The position numbers were made by a program, and so were the translations under genes. A model generated the notes under the pieces. That model was given only the letters and a program-made list of their open reading frames with translations, had not been told where the DNA came from and did no database searches. From NCBI RefSeq assembly GCF_001592745.1, contig NZ_LUKD01000006.1:124001-188000 (forward strand): a stretch of 64,000 nucleotides of DNA, given 5' to 3'. The stretch comes from Bdellovibrio bacteriovorus (lineage in GTDB: Bacteria > Bdellovibrionota > Bdellovibrionia > Bdellovibrionales > Bdellovibrionaceae). Shown here in pieces: positions 25,013 through 32,747 of this stretch; positions within the stretch are counted from its first letter, which is position 1; each line of letters starts with the position of its first letter.

Positions 25013-25786
25013 ATGAAATTGATCACATGGAATGTTAACGGTCTTCGCTCGGTTCAACGTAAAAACTTTCGCGAATGGTTTGAAAATGAGAAGGCCGATA
25101 TCGTCTGCCTTCAAGAAATCAAAATTTCTGAAGAAGCTATTCAAGAAGACGAAACATTCTATCACCCGGCTCGCTATCACTCCACGTGGAACTTTGCTGA
25201 AAAGCCTGGGTATTCGGGGTTGGCACTTTATTCTAAAAAAGATCCTGATGCCGTTCGCCGAGGTTTAGGCATTGAAAAATTCGATCGCGAAGGCCGCTGG
25301 CTGGAAGCTGATTTTGGTTCCATCACAGTCGTGAACAGCTATTGGCCCAACAGCCAACGCGATCACGCAAGACTTCCCTTTAAACTCGAATTCTGTGCCG
25401 CTGCCGAAAAGCGTCTGCAAGCCCTTCGTAAGAAAGGCCGCGAAGTCGTCATCTGTGGTGACTTCAACATCGCCCACAAAGAAATTGATTTAAAAAATCC
25501 GAAAACAAATACCAAAAATGCCGGATTTCTTCCGGAAGAACGCGCCTGGATGACTCACTTCTTAGAAAAGCTAGAATGGGTCGACAGCTTCCGCAAATTC
25601 GAACAAGGCGCAGGTCACTACACCTGGTGGAGCTATCGCCCCGGAGTCCGCGAAAGAAACGTGGGTTGGCGCTTGGACTATTTCTTAGTAAATAAAGAAG
25701 CCTCCGACCGCTTAAAAGCCGTCAGTCACCTGCCGGATGTTATGGGATCCGATCATTGCCCTGTGCGCCTTACTTTAAAGAAGTAA
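25013..25786 (+). CDS. xthA: Exodeoxyribonuclease III (AP endonuclease)
   Basis: 257 residues of the EEP nuclease fold. Catalytic motifs are WNVNGLRS (Asn), CLQEIK (metal-binding Glu), SYWPN, GDFNIAHKEIDLKNPK (Asp and Asn), and the closing GSDHCPV (Asp-His). The length matches ExoA/XthA enzymes that incise at abasic sites and remove 3' blocks in base excision repair. No ribosome site of strength is seen before ATG 25013. It is a monocistronic gene between the LysR regulator and a secreted protein. Confidence 0.94.
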   Translation: MKLITWNVNGLRSVQRKNFREWFENEKADIVCLQEIKISEEAIQEDETFYHPARYHSTWNFAEKPGYSGLALYSKKDPDAVRRGLGIEKFDREGRWLEADFGSITVVNSYWPNSQRDHARLPFKLEFCAAAEKRLQALRKKGREVVICGDFNIAHKEIDLKNPKTNTKNAGFLPEERAWMTHFLEKLEWVDSFRKFEQGAGHYTWWSYRPGVRERNVGWRLDYFLVNKEASDRLKAVSHLPDVMGSDHCPVRLTLKK

Positions 25787-25832
25787 TGCAAGGCTGATTG
25801 AGTTTAGTGAAAGTTTCGTGATACGAAAAAGT

Positions 25833-26672
25833 ATGACGAAATCATGCTTTAAAACTTTTGTACTTTCACTTTTGTTGGCTCCTTTTACCGCGGCTCACGC
25901 CAAGGAAGTAGCACCTCCTGTGCTCATCAGCCAGACTTACTTCTATGACGACAAAGTCGCCAATGCCGATGATCTTTTTATCATCACCGTGCAAAACAAG
26001 CTGGGCATGATTGACTGGGACGGAACCACCGTTGAAATGAAAATCAATGATTCCTCAACAGTCAAAATCACATCAAAGAATCCAAAGAGCTTTAACGTGA
26101 TCGCCGATAAAAGCTATCCAAAGGATCTGGCGCTACCGACTGTAAAGATTCTGGAAGATCAAGTGCAGATCCAAGTTCCCCAGTGGCATATCGTTAAAAA
26201 TGGAAATCCGAAAATCAGTTACCGCTATGTCAATGGCCCAAACACCACACTTTGGGTGCAATTCCAAAACACGTTGCAACCGTTGCTAATACATCAGGAA
26301 GAAATTTCTCTTCCCGCAATTTTAAACTCGAAAGACAAAAAAGATTTAGAATCGTGGATCGATCTGCTTCTTACAAAGACCGCAGCGGTAGGACCTAATT
26401 TGACTTACTCATTCCGTGTTTCTTACGAATACACCGTCGGCCCTAAAGTCCCATGGATCGTCCAACCCGTCTTCTTAGCTCCGTCAAAACAATACGACAA
26501 AGCGGACGCCGCCGCGATGGCCGACGCCGTTGAAAACTTTTTCAAGGCAAACCAACCCTATAAGAACAATAGCAGCCAACTGGTTTTCTCAATCATAGTT
26601 TTCCAAAATCAGATTCCGCTACTAGAGGTCCAAGAATTCGAACTCCCTCTGGATCTAACAGACATAGATTAG
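25833..26672 (+). CDS. Secreted protein of unknown function
   Basis: About 279 residues from ATG 25833, with a signal peptide ending TAAHA-KE. An in-frame GTG at 25818 is an alternative start; neither has a strong ribosome site. The mature protein is polar, lysine-rich and beta-prone, with no cysteines and no motif I recognise. It has no clear partner; the next gene on either side is on the other strand or unrelated. Confidence 0.6.
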   Translation: MTKSCFKTFVLSLLLAPFTAAHAKEVAPPVLISQTYFYDDKVANADDLFIITVQNKLGMIDWDGTTVEMKINDSSTVKITSKNPKSFNVIADKSYPKDLALPTVKILEDQVQIQVPQWHIVKNGNPKISYRYVNGPNTTLWVQFQNTLQPLLIHQEEISLPAILNSKDKKDLESWIDLLLTKTAAVGPNLTYSFRVSYEYTVGPKVPWIVQPVFLAPSKQYDKADAAAMADAVENFFKANQPYKNNSSQLVFSIIVFQNQIPLLEVQEFELPLDLTDID

Positions 26673-26755
26673 AAATAGGCTGGACCAACAAAGACCTACT
26701 AAAATAAACCAACCACAACTGCCAAACAGTCAGGGTCGAACTTTGTGCCCGCGGT

Positions 26756-26780
26756 AAAACGCGCCGAGTGGGCGCGTTTT
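26756..26780. terminator. Strong bidirectional hairpin
   Basis: A perfect 10-bp stem AAAACGCGCC/GGCGCGTTTT with a 5-base loop lies between the convergent gene ending at 26672 and tRNA-Ala. A/T runs at the stem base allow termination from either side. Confidence 0.65.
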
Positions 26781-26795
26781 AGTGCGGAGCATGGA

Positions 26796-26827
26796 GCAAA
26801 ACAATCCGCGAAGGCGGATTATTTTGC
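26796..26827 (-). terminator. Second hairpin, probably ending the tRNA-Ala transcript
   Basis: A 14-bp stem (26796-26809 with 26814-26827) has a GAAG loop and a single non-Watson-Crick position that becomes a G-U pair in minus-strand RNA. It lies 83 bases beyond the tRNA 3' end. Confidence 0.5.
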
Positions 26828-26909
26828 GACGTCGTCAGGCTCGCATCCTGATCGTCCAAAGTCTCTACAAAGAATTTTCAAACGACAAAATAAAGAAGAA
26901 AAAAGAAGA

Positions 26910-26985
26910 TGGTGGAGACGATCAGGATCGAACTGACGACCTCAACACTGCCAGCGTTGCGCTCTCCCAGCTGAGCTACGTCCCC
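26910..26985 (-). tRNA. tRNA-Ala (anticodon GGC)
   Basis: 76 bases with encoded CCA. The acceptor GGGGACG pairs with CGUCUCC (one G-U), the D-arm is GCUC/GAGC, and the anticodon stem CAACG/UGUUG carries loop CUGGCAG with anticodon GGC. The T-arm has the UUCGAUC loop. The 5' end is only 17 bases after the dut stop, so it may be processed from the dut operon transcript. Confidence 0.95.
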
Positions 26986-27002
26986 ACTTAAAAATAAAAA
27001 AA

Positions 27003-27452
27003 CTAAGCGCGTCCCGTAGAACCAAAACCACCTGCACCACGCTCGGTAGTTCCCAATTCATCGACAACTTGGAATTGCGCCTGAAGAACCGGAGCAATCA
27101 CCAATTGAGCACAGCGCTCTTGATCACTGATTGTCACAGCTTCATTACCCAAATTAATCACGATGATTTTCACCTCACCACGATAATCAGCATCGATGGT
27201 TCCCGGTGTATTCAAAACCGTCAAACCACTTTTTGCGGCCCATCCACTGCGGGGACGAGCTTGGATTTCATAACCTAGTGGAATTTCAAAAGACAAACCT
27301 GTTGGAATCAAAGCTCTTTCGCCCGGATTTAAAATCACCGGACCCGCAAGCTGCGCGCGAACGTCGAAGCCGCTAGCACCCAAAGATTGATATTGCGGAA
27401 GTTCACCGTGGAAGTTTTCAAGTTTCTTTACTTTGACTGTGAGCTTTTGCAT
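27003..27452 (-). CDS. dut: dUTP diphosphatase
   Basis: 149 residues of the homotrimeric dUTPase family: dUTP to dUMP and pyrophosphate, which keeps uracil out of DNA. The five conserved motifs are seen in order: GFDVRA, RPRSGWA, NTPGTIDADYRGE, and the C-terminal ERGAGGFGSTGR that closes over the active site. ATG 27452 was preferred over a TTG two codons earlier. It is the last protein gene in the rimP-to-dut operon, 18 bases after the M16 peptidase gene. Confidence 0.95.
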   Translation of the reverse strand: MQKLTVKVKKLENFHGELPQYQSLGASGFDVRAQLAGPVILNPGERALIPTGLSFEIPLGYEIQARPRSGWAAKSGLTVLNTPGTIDADYRGEVKIIVINLGNEAVTISDQERCAQLVIAPVLQAQFQVVDELGTTERGAGGFGSTGRA

Positions 27453-27470
27453 TTTCAAATCCTTTTTCGA

Positions 27471-28742
27471 TTACAGAGTCAGTTCTTCAAACCAAGTTTT
27501 CAACTCGGTCACGCCCGGCCCTAATAAAACCCCGGATGCGGCGTTTAAATCAAGCTCTTCGCGAATATATTCATTCACCGAGTCGACCGTCACCGCTTTG
27601 ATTTCCTCTATCACGGATTCCACAGAACGGAAGCTGCCAAAAACGATCTCGTTGACCGCTAAAGACGTCATACGATTTTCGATATCATCAGAACTTAATA
27701 AAATGCTGCCAATAACTTGAGTCTTAAACATCTCCACATCGGCCTTAGAGACACCTTGCTTACGAATCTTCTGCAGTTCTTTAGAAATAAGATCGCCCAC
27801 TTTTTTGACATTCTTAGTTTCCGTTCCCGCATAAATAGTTAGCATCCCGGAATCAATGTGGGTGTTGAGGCTCGAATGAATTGTGTAAACCAGGCCTCTT
27901 TTTTCACGAACACTTTGATAAAGTTTGGAGGTCATGCCCCCACCCAAAAGGGTGTTCGCGATCACGGCTTCGAAACGACGTTTATCCTTGAAGCTTGCTG
28001 TCGGAAAGCCCATCAGCATGTGCACTTGTTCGGCTTGCTTTTCAACGACGTGACGACGTTTTAACCAGCGAGGGAACTTACGAGAGTTTTTAAGCACCGA
28101 CTGCTTTTTCTTTCCCAAACGCTTTTCAATACCAGCCATCAATTCGTCATGGTCCAAGCAACCGGCCGCACTGACGATGATGTTTTTTCCAGTGTAGTTT
28201 TTCTTGTAATAATCCATCACCTGATTCTGTTTCATCGTGGCGATAGACTTTGGAGTTCCCAAGATAGGACGAGCGAGCGGATTTTTTCCGTACACCTGCT
28301 CATAGAAGACATCATAAATAATTTCTTCGTGGCTATCTTCGGACATTGCGATCTCTTGCAAGATCACACCCTTTTCAAGGTCGAATTCTTTCTTGTTCAA
28401 ATGCATGTTGGATACTAGATCCGCCAAAACATCCAAGGCCTTTTCCCAGTGATCTTTTAAAACCAAAGCGTGGTAACACGTATATTCACGCGTGGTGTAG
28501 GCATTTAAATCCCCACCCAAGGCTTCTAAAGATTTTGCGATTTGATAGGCAGACCGAGTTTTAGTCCCCTTAAACACCAAGTGTTCAAGAAGATGCGAGA
28601 TGCCCGCATTCTCTGGCGACTCATCTCGAGTGCCGGTCAAAACCCAGATACTGATAGAAACGGCACGGGACCCTGGATGAAGTTCGCTCACCACTCGGAT
28701 CCCGTTAGAAAGTTCAGATTTTTTGAACTTAGTATTTGTCAT
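27471..28742 (-). CDS. M16 family zinc metallopeptidase
   Basis: 423 residues. The inverted zinc motif HxxEH is present as HLLEH at 50-54, with the second-ligand region LEKGVILQEIAMSED downstream and the substrate-binding R/Y segment (GGGMTSKLYQSVREKRGLVY) in the C-terminal half. The length fits processing-peptidase-like bacterial M16B proteins. A homologue occupies the same place between pnp and dut in Bacillus (mlpA). No signal peptide is seen, so it acts in the cytoplasm, probably on peptides or misfolded short proteins. Confidence 0.92.
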   Translation of the reverse strand: MTNTKFKKSELSNGIRVVSELHPGSRAVSISIWVLTGTRDESPENAGISHLLEHLVFKGTKTRSAYQIAKSLEALGGDLNAYTTREYTCYHALVLKDHWEKALDVLADLVSNMHLNKKEFDLEKGVILQEIAMSEDSHEEIIYDVFYEQVYGKNPLARPILGTPKSIATMKQNQVMDYYKKNYTGKNIIVSAAGCLDHDELMAGIEKRLGKKKQSVLKNSRKFPRWLKRRHVVEKQAEQVHMLMGFPTASFKDKRRFEAVIANTLLGGGMTSKLYQSVREKRGLVYTIHSSLNTHIDSGMLTIYAGTETKNVKKVGDLISKELQKIRKQGVSKADVEMFKTQVIGSILLSSDDIENRMTSLAVNEIVFGSFRSVESVIEEIKAVTVDSVNEYIREELDLNAASGVLLGPGVTELKTWFEELTL

Positions 28743-28758
28743 TGATTCTCTTTTAAAG

Positions 28759-28790
28759 ATGCTGTTTCAGCATGGCGGCCCTAGGCCGCC
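28759..28790 (-). terminator. Tandem hairpins between pnp and the peptidase gene
   Basis: GGCGGCC/GGCCGCC (loop CTA) and ATGCTG/CAGCAT (loop TTT) follow each other directly. Neither has a T-tract, so they more likely shield or process the mRNA than fully terminate it. Confidence 0.4.
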
Positions 28791-28811
28791 TCGCTCTGCC
28801 AGCGTCCGCGG

Positions 28812-30905
28812 CTATTGAAGAAGAGCCTTACGAGAAAGCTTGATACGGCCTGCACGGTCCACTTCAAGAACTTTAACATCAATCATTTCGCCTTCTTTAA
28901 GTACGTCAGTCACTGCGCGTACACGTTCGTTAGCGATTTCAGAGATGTGCAATAGACCTTGAGTGTTCGGCAAGATTTCAACAAAAGCACCGAATTCAGC
29001 AATCTTCACAACGCGACCTTTATAAGTCTTACCAACTTCAGCTTCAGCAACGATGTCGTTGATCATAGCGATCGCCTTTTTAGTTGCTTCAGGATCTGCA
29101 GAGGCAATGTGGATTGTACCGTCGTCTTCGATTTCAATCTTAACGCCCGTCGCTTCCGTGATACCACGGATCACTTTACCACCAGAACCGATCACTTCAC
29201 GGATCTTATCTGGTTTGATTTTGATTGTTTCGATACGAGGAGCAAATTCAGAGATTTGACCACGAGCTACTTTGATCACTTTTTCCATCTCATTCAAGAT
29301 GTGAGAGCGACCTTCTTTAGCTTGAGCCAAAGCCTGTTCCATCACGTCGAAAGAAACAGAGTCGATTTTGATATCCATTTGAAGAGCTGTGATACCTGTT
29401 GGAGTACCAGCTACTTTGAAGTCCATGTCACCCAAGTGATCTTCATCACCCAAGATGTCTGTAAGAACGGCTACGCGATCGCCTTCTTTAATTAGACCCA
29501 TTGCTACACCGGCAACGTTCCCTTTGATAGGTACACCGGCATCAAGCATCGCCAAAGTTCCCGCACAAACAGAACCCATTGAAGAGGAACCGTTAGACTC
29601 TAGAACTTCAGAAACGATACGGATTGTGTATGGGAATTTTTCGTGATCAGGAAGAACGGCTTTCAAAGCGCGCTCTGCCAAGTTACCGTGACCGATTTCA
29701 CGACGACCTTGACCACCGAAACGACCCACTTCACCGACTGAGTATGGAGGGAAGTTGTAGTGAAGCATGAATTTGCGTTTTTGAGTTCCCAAAAGCGCGT
29801 CAACCATTTGCTCATCATCACCTGTTCCCAAAGTCACTGTGCCCAAACATTGAGTTTCACCACGAGTGAACAAACCAGAACCGTGCGCACGAGGAAGAAG
29901 ACCCACTTCATTCGCGATAGAACGAACCGTTTTCACGTCACGACCATCGATACGAACTTTGCGGTCCAGGATCATCGAACGAGCTTCATTGTATTTAAGC
30001 TCTTCAACGATTGCGCCGATTTCTTTCTTGCGTTGTTTAGCAAGATCTTTGTCAGTGATAGAAGCAAGGAACATCGCCTCTGCTTCAGCTTGAGCAGCCG
30101 CTGCCGCTGCATAACGGTCTTGCTTAATTTTGATACCAAGAGCCGCAGCGATTTTTGGTTTCAAGAAAGACTCTACTTGTCCTTTGAAATCAGCGTCGAT
30201 AGTCGCTGGAGTGAAAGAACGTTTTGTCGCCGAACCAAACTTTTCACGCAATTCGTCTTGCGCATTCAAAAGTGGCATCATGGATTGGTGACCGAATTTC
30301 AAAGCCGCCAAAACGTCTGCTTCAGAGATGAATTTTGTTTCACCTTCAACCATCAACAAACCATTGCGAGTTCCCGCAACGATGATATCCATGTCGGATT
30401 TTTCCATTTGTTGAGGAGTTGGATTCGCAACGAATTGACCATCAACGCGACCTACTTGAATCGCTGCTGTTGGACCGTTGAATGGAATGTCAGAAAGATG
30501 AAGAGCTGCAGAAGCACCCAAGCTTGAAAGAATCTCAAGAGGGAATGCACCGTCTGCAGAAAGAACCGTCGCCACAACTTGAGTTTCGTTTCTGTATCCT
30601 TCTGGGAACACAGGGCGGATCGGACGGTCGATCAAACGCGCGATCAGAACAGCGTCTGTCGTAGGTTTACCTTCGCGCTTGAAGTAGCCACCTGGGATTT
30701 TACCGGTAGCGTAGAATTTTTCGATATATTCCACAGTCAGTGGGAAGAAATCTAGTTCAGAGGCTTTTTTGCTAGATACTGCCGTAACAAGAACCATGTT
30801 GTTACCGCAAGAGACTAGAACAGATCCATCTGCTTGTTTTGCCAAACGGCCTGTTTCGATGGTGATTTGTTTTCCGCCCACCGATGTAGTTACAGTCGTT
30901 TTCAT
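28812..30905 (-). CDS. pnp: Polynucleotide phosphorylase
   Basis: 697 residues with the full domain set: two RNase PH domains (about 1-220 and 310-530), the alpha-helical linker, KH domain (IREVIGSGGKVIRGI, about 560) and S1 domain (GRVVKIAEFGAFVEILP, about 625). It phosphorolytically degrades RNA from the 3' end and is the core of the degradosome. GGAGA precedes ATG 30905. The rpsO-pnp order is conserved across bacteria, and a hairpin lies between them. Confidence 0.97.
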   Translation of the reverse strand: MKTTVTTSVGGKQITIETGRLAKQADGSVLVSCGNNMVLVTAVSSKKASELDFFPLTVEYIEKFYATGKIPGGYFKREGKPTTDAVLIARLIDRPIRPVFPEGYRNETQVVATVLSADGAFPLEILSSLGASAALHLSDIPFNGPTAAIQVGRVDGQFVANPTPQQMEKSDMDIIVAGTRNGLLMVEGETKFISEADVLAALKFGHQSMMPLLNAQDELREKFGSATKRSFTPATIDADFKGQVESFLKPKIAAALGIKIKQDRYAAAAAAQAEAEAMFLASITDKDLAKQRKKEIGAIVEELKYNEARSMILDRKVRIDGRDVKTVRSIANEVGLLPRAHGSGLFTRGETQCLGTVTLGTGDDEQMVDALLGTQKRKFMLHYNFPPYSVGEVGRFGGQGRREIGHGNLAERALKAVLPDHEKFPYTIRIVSEVLESNGSSSMGSVCAGTLAMLDAGVPIKGNVAGVAMGLIKEGDRVAVLTDILGDEDHLGDMDFKVAGTPTGITALQMDIKIDSVSFDVMEQALAQAKEGRSHILNEMEKVIKVARGQISEFAPRIETIKIKPDKIREVIGSGGKVIRGITEATGVKIEIEDDGTIHIASADPEATKKAIAMINDIVAEAEVGKTYKGRVVKIAEFGAFVEILPNTQGLLHISEIANERVRAVTDVLKEGEMIDVKVLEVDRAGRIKLSRKALLQ

Positions 30906-30975
30906 TAAATCTCCTTGAATTGATGCCAGAGCCTTATGCTCTGAGTGTACGAGAATTTCCTGTCGAGGAAAAGAT

Positions 30976-30998
30976 TGAAGGGGCTCTTCGCCCCTTCA
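30976..30998 (-). terminator. Hairpin between rpsO and pnp
   Basis: A 9-bp stem TGAAGGGGC/GCCCCTTCA with a 5-base loop begins 12 bases after the rpsO stop and is followed on the minus strand by ATCTTTTCC. In E. coli this gap holds a partial terminator and an RNase III site that controls pnp. Confidence 0.6.
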
Positions 30999-31009
30999 GG
31001 AATGTCAGA

Positions 31010-31279
31010 TTACTTACGGATATCAAGAGCCTTGATAAGGTCTTGGTAGCGTTTCACATCTTTACGATGTAGGTAGTCCAAAAGTTTTCTTCTTTTGTTA
31101 ACCAAAGTCACAAGACCGCGACGGCCGTGGTGATCTTTTTTGTGAGTGCTGAAGTGCACAGTCAAATCGTTGATTTTTGCTGTCAAAAGCGCCACTTGCA
31201 CTTCTGGAGATCCAGTATCTAGATCTTTCGTTTGGAATTTCTTAACGATTTGGTTTTTTGTATCTTTAGTGACTGCCAT
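31010..31279 (-). CDS. rpsO: 30S ribosomal protein S15
   Basis: 89 residues, exactly the usual S15 length. [22 protein letters not shown] and [21 protein letters not shown] are family signatures. The reading frame is open 42 codons further upstream, but ATG 31279 is preceded by AGGAG and gives the canonical N-terminus MAVTKD. S15 binds 16S rRNA early in 30S assembly and often regulates its own mRNA. Confidence 0.97.
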   Translation of the reverse strand: MAVTKDTKNQIVKKFQTKDLDTGSPEVQVALLTAKINDLTVHFSTHKKDHHGRRGLVTLVNKRRKLLDYLHRKDVKRYQDLIKALDIRK

Positions 31280-31423
31280 TAAAGTCTCCTGTTCTTTTAA
31301 AAATTGCTTAGTTTTCGAACAAACCCCGCAGTCGTCATGGCTGTCGATCTGTAGAGTGTTGTTTATAAGTTTTAAGGTTCTACCCCGCATCCCCACCCCG
31401 GTCAAGGCAAAGAGGACGCAGGC

Positions 31424-32356
31424 CTAATATTTAAAGACCCTTTTAAGGACAAAACCGCGTCCCTCTTCAAGCCCCACCAGCGCCAATAAATGCCCGGTGT
31501 CTTGAGCTAAAACTTGGACATATTGGTCCTCGGAAGGCCGAAAGGCCGTGATCAGTTGGGAGCGCAAGTCATGGCTGATCTGTCCGTTCCCCAAAAGGAC
31601 TTTGTCCTGCCCTTTAATACGAATACGTTTGATCTGAGGCAAGGCATGATCCATCCCCACAAAAGCCGTCCCCCAAGGAGGGGCTCCCGTATAAGCCTGT
31701 TCGATCTGTTCCAGGGTTTGTGCCTGAGGCAAATGATAAGGTGCCGACCACGTTCTGCGCAAAGAACTCATCGCGGCTCCGCATCCCAAAGCCTTTCCTA
31801 AAAGGTCGACCCAGGTGCGGATGTAACTGCCTTTGCTGCATTTAATATCAAACTCGGCCCAATCGGGACCGATTTCAACCGCTTCCACATCCCAGAAGTT
31901 CATCATTTTTTTGGGGATGACGACTTGTTCTTCCTGACCTTGGCGAGCGTATTCATAAAGTTTTTTACCCTGAACTTTAATCGCAGAGTAAATCGGAACT
32001 TCAAGTTCCATCTCTCCCTGAAGCTTAAAGGCTTCGGCTAAAATACGTTCTTTAGGAAACTCGACAGAGACTTTTTCTAAAACCTCACCCGTCGTATCCA
32101 AAGTGTCTGTGCGCACACCCAGTTGAGCACGCACGCGGTAACCCTTATCGCCTTCAAGAATATATTGGCTGAGCTTTGTACCTTCATTCACAAGGCACAC
32201 CATCAAGCCTGACGCCATCGGATCCAAAGTTCCTGAATGACCTACGGCCTTTGTTTTTAGAATACGTCGAAGCCTTGCCACGACATCATGGCTGGAAATC
32301 CCTGAAGGTTTATCAACCAACAAGAGACCATTAAAAATTGTTGGATTATTCGTCAT
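31424..32356 (-). CDS. truB: tRNA pseudouridine-55 synthase
   Basis: 310 residues. The catalytic segment HSGTLDPMASGLM contains the essential Asp, preceded by LLVDKPSGISSHD. A C-terminal PUA-like region follows. It makes pseudouridine 55 in the T-loop of tRNAs. The start overlaps the rbfA stop by 11 bases, so the two are translationally linked. It is part of the nusA-infB-rbfA-truB-rpsO-pnp order common to bacteria. Confidence 0.96.
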   Translation of the reverse strand: MTNNPTIFNGLLLVDKPSGISSHDVVARLRRILKTKAVGHSGTLDPMASGLMVCLVNEGTKLSQYILEGDKGYRVRAQLGVRTDTLDTTGEVLEKVSVEFPKERILAEAFKLQGEMELEVPIYSAIKVQGKKLYEYARQGQEEQVVIPKKMMNFWDVEAVEIGPDWAEFDIKCSKGSYIRTWVDLLGKALGCGAAMSSLRRTWSAPYHLPQAQTLEQIEQAYTGAPPWGTAFVGMDHALPQIKRIRIKGQDKVLLGNGQISHDLRSQLITAFRPSEDQYVQVLAQDTGHLLALVGLEEGRGFVLKRVFKY

Positions 32357-32747
32357 CAGATTCGTCGTCGGAAGTTTCGCCTTTAGCTTTTCTCTCTAAC
32401 TCAAGTTCATGAAGGATTTTTTCCACCTTCAAAACCTGATCCGTTGCGTGATCCGCATAGAAAGTCAGCTTCGGGCAATAGCGCATTTTGAGTTCTTTAC
32501 CGATAAAGTTTTGAATCTCAAAAGCTCTTTCTTGAAGAAGCTCCAACGCCTCAGTTTTCTGAGCGTCGGAACCTAATACACTGATATAAACTTTGGCTGC
32601 GCGAAGGTCGGCTGGCATCTTTACGGAAGCCACCGTCACCAAACCTGGTAACGGTGATTTAAAACCGCGAAGCAAAAACTGAGCGATAGTAGCTTGAATT
32701 TCTCGTTCTACGCGAGCGACTCGGCGCCCATCACCCATGTTCTTCAT
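32346..32747 (-). CDS. rbfA: Ribosome-binding factor A
   Basis: 133 residues. RRVARVEREIQATIAQFLLRG and AKVYISVLG are typical of RbfA, a KH-like protein that helps mature the 5' end of 16S rRNA and the 30S subunit. The C-terminus is a short acidic tail (DDESDDE). The start overlaps the infB stop (TAATG). Confidence 0.95.
   Translation of the reverse strand: MKNMGDGRRVARVEREIQATIAQFLLRGFKSPLPGLVTVASVKMPADLRAAKVYISVLGSDAQKTEALELLQERAFEIQNFIGKELKMRYCPKLTFYADHATDQVLKVEKILHELELERKAKGETSDDESDDE

Noticed and set aside
26745-26991. Two short open frames across tRNA-Ala
   Set aside because: The C-terminal part translates the tRNA itself (a known artefact) and the rest covers hairpins.
29760-30527. 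Long open frame (255 codons) on the plus strand opposite pnp
   Set aside because: It is antisense to a well-supported gene, has His/Phe/Ser-rich composition typical of a reverse-frame shadow, and lacks a ribosome site.
31280-31405. 42-codon extension of rpsO
   Set aside because: S15 has a conserved length of about 89 residues, and the ribosome site is at the inner ATG 31279.
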